Origin: Peteryoungia aggregata LMG 23059
GTDB taxonomy: Bacteria; Pseudomonadota; Alphaproteobacteria; Rhizobiales; Rhizobiaceae
Reading direction: 5' to 3'
DNA length: 64,000 nucleotides
Assembly: GCF_030814435.1 (NCBI RefSeq)
Contig: NZ_JAUSUW010000002.1
Span: forward strand, 310,001-374,000
Both the position numbers and the translations under genes were made by a program. The first letter of the stretch is position 1; every line of letters starts with the position of its first letter. A model generated the notes under the pieces. That model searched no databases and was not told where the DNA came from. It saw only the letters and a list, made by a program, of their open reading frames with translations. Shown in pieces: positions 63,468-64,000 of this stretch.

Positions 63468-64000
63468 TCAGGGATGCTCGGCGACGAACTTCGCAGCGTT
63501 CTCCGGCGTGGTCAGAAAGCCGGGGAGCAGTTGCTCGGCCGGAAGCTTCTCACCGGCAGCCAGCTTGATGGCGCTGTCGACGGCCAGTCGTCCGATACCG
63601 CGCACCTGCTGGGTGGCAGTAGCGTCAAAGCCGCCTTCAGCCAGGATCGGCAGAGCTGTCGTGTCGCCGTCGAAGCCGCCGACGTAAACACGCTGGGAAA
63701 CGCCGGATACCTTGACCGCCTGTGCGGCGCCGAGGGCAAGACCATCAGCCTGGGCGAAGATCAGCGAAACATCCGGATGGGCCTGCAGGAGGTTCTGGCC
63801 GATGTTCAGGCCTTCGGCCTGAGACCACTGCTCGCTCCACTGCTGGGCCACCAGTTCGACGCCGGAATTCTCCCCGATCGCCTGCATGCAGCCCTTGGTG
63901 CGCTCGACTTCCGGCGTGGTGCCCTTCTGGCCGTGGATCATCAGCATCTTGCCCTTGCCGCCGGCCAGACCGATGATGTGCTTGCACACTTCATAGGCCG
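63468..64000 (-). CDS. Ribose-type periplasmic binding protein (N-terminus off the right edge)
   Basis: The C-terminal part of a sugar-type binding protein (about 177 codons in the window) with typical two-lobe segments (DVSLIFAQADGLALGAAQAVKVSG, then VYVGGFDGDTTALPILAEGGF). The N-terminal signal peptide lies beyond the window. It delivers ligand to the ATPase encoded 21 bp downstream. Sugar identity unknown. Confidence 0.85.
   Translation of the reverse strand, partial: AYEVCKHIIGLAGGKGKMLMIHGQKGTTPEVERTKGCMQAIGENSGVELVAQQWSEQWSQAEGLNIGQNLLQAHPDVSLIFAQADGLALGAAQAVKVSGVSQRVYVGGFDGDTTALPILAEGGFDATATQQVRGIGRLAVDSAIKLAAGEKLPAEQLLPGFLTTPENAAKFVAEHP

Noticed and set aside
1..64000. CRISPR arrays
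   Set aside because: No regularly spaced direct repeats with unique spacers were seen anywhere; the only clustered short repeats (49613-49731 and 47554-47654) are irregular and few.

Overview
The window looks like the chromosome of a GC-rich alphaproteobacterium, most likely a member of the Rhizobiaceae or a close relative. The strongest support is the right-hand block (yacG, maf, infA, a low-molecular-weight phosphatase, UPF0262, hisD, DUF2948, murA), a gene order familiar from rhizobial genomes. The dense set of ABC uptake systems with dedicated catabolic enzymes also fits a soil or plant-associated rhizobium. No sequence search was possible, so family assignments rest on motifs, length and context.

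Layout. (1) 1-5670: a polyamine-type ABC transporter (partial permease, ATPase, Tat-exported binding protein) followed upstream by an agmatinase-family ureohydrolase on the minus strand; divergently, a TauE/SafE exporter and a short-chain dehydrogenase. (2) 5725-8775: a class III aminotransferase and a MocR-type regulator, an arrangement resembling taurine or other omega-amine catabolic loci. (3) 9058-22206: a carnitine catabolic locus with a Rieske oxygenase, a CdhR-like GlxA/AraC regulator, a BKACE (dehydrocarnitine cleavage) enzyme, carnitine dehydrogenase fused to a betainyl-CoA thioesterase, a complete peptide-type ABC importer, a CocE-like hydrolase and an HSL-type esterase. (4) 22610-36632: an apparently undescribed catabolic cluster combining RutA-like flavin monooxygenase, RutF-like flavin reductase and an isochorismatase-fold (RutB-type) amidohydrolase with three amidase-signature enzymes, an AtzG-like small subunit, a PEP-mutase/isocitrate-lyase-family lyase, an MFS carrier, a ribose-type ABC importer and a HutC-type GntR regulator. 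Four related ATGTAC-GTACAT-like palindromes lie in front of its transcription units and look like the shared operator.

(5) 36658-37879: an IS3-family insertion sequence. (6) 37979-53292: a 15.3-kb element integrated at the 3' end of a tRNA-Phe gene, bounded by a 17-bp direct repeat. It carries a tyrosine integrase, a serine resolvase preceded by repeated AGTCTCAC sites, two giant proteins resembling podophage internal-virion/entry proteins (one with lysozyme-like plus M15 peptidase domains), a family-A-polymerase-like palm protein translationally coupled to a small protein, an Abi-alpha/DUF4393-like protein and several unknowns. No capsid, portal or terminase gene is visible, which makes it either a deleted prophage or a satellite-like element; this is the most unusual object in the window.

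(7) 53276-60982: tRNA-Phe, the conserved housekeeping block, tRNA-Thr, and ribB under an FMN riboswitch. (8) 61085-64000: a terminator, an SDR dehydrogenase and the ATPase and partial binding protein of a second ribose-type ABC importer, running off the right edge. The genes work mostly as self-contained uptake-plus-degradation modules, each with its own regulator; the island is an insertion between the nitrogen-heterocycle-like catabolic cluster and core genes.
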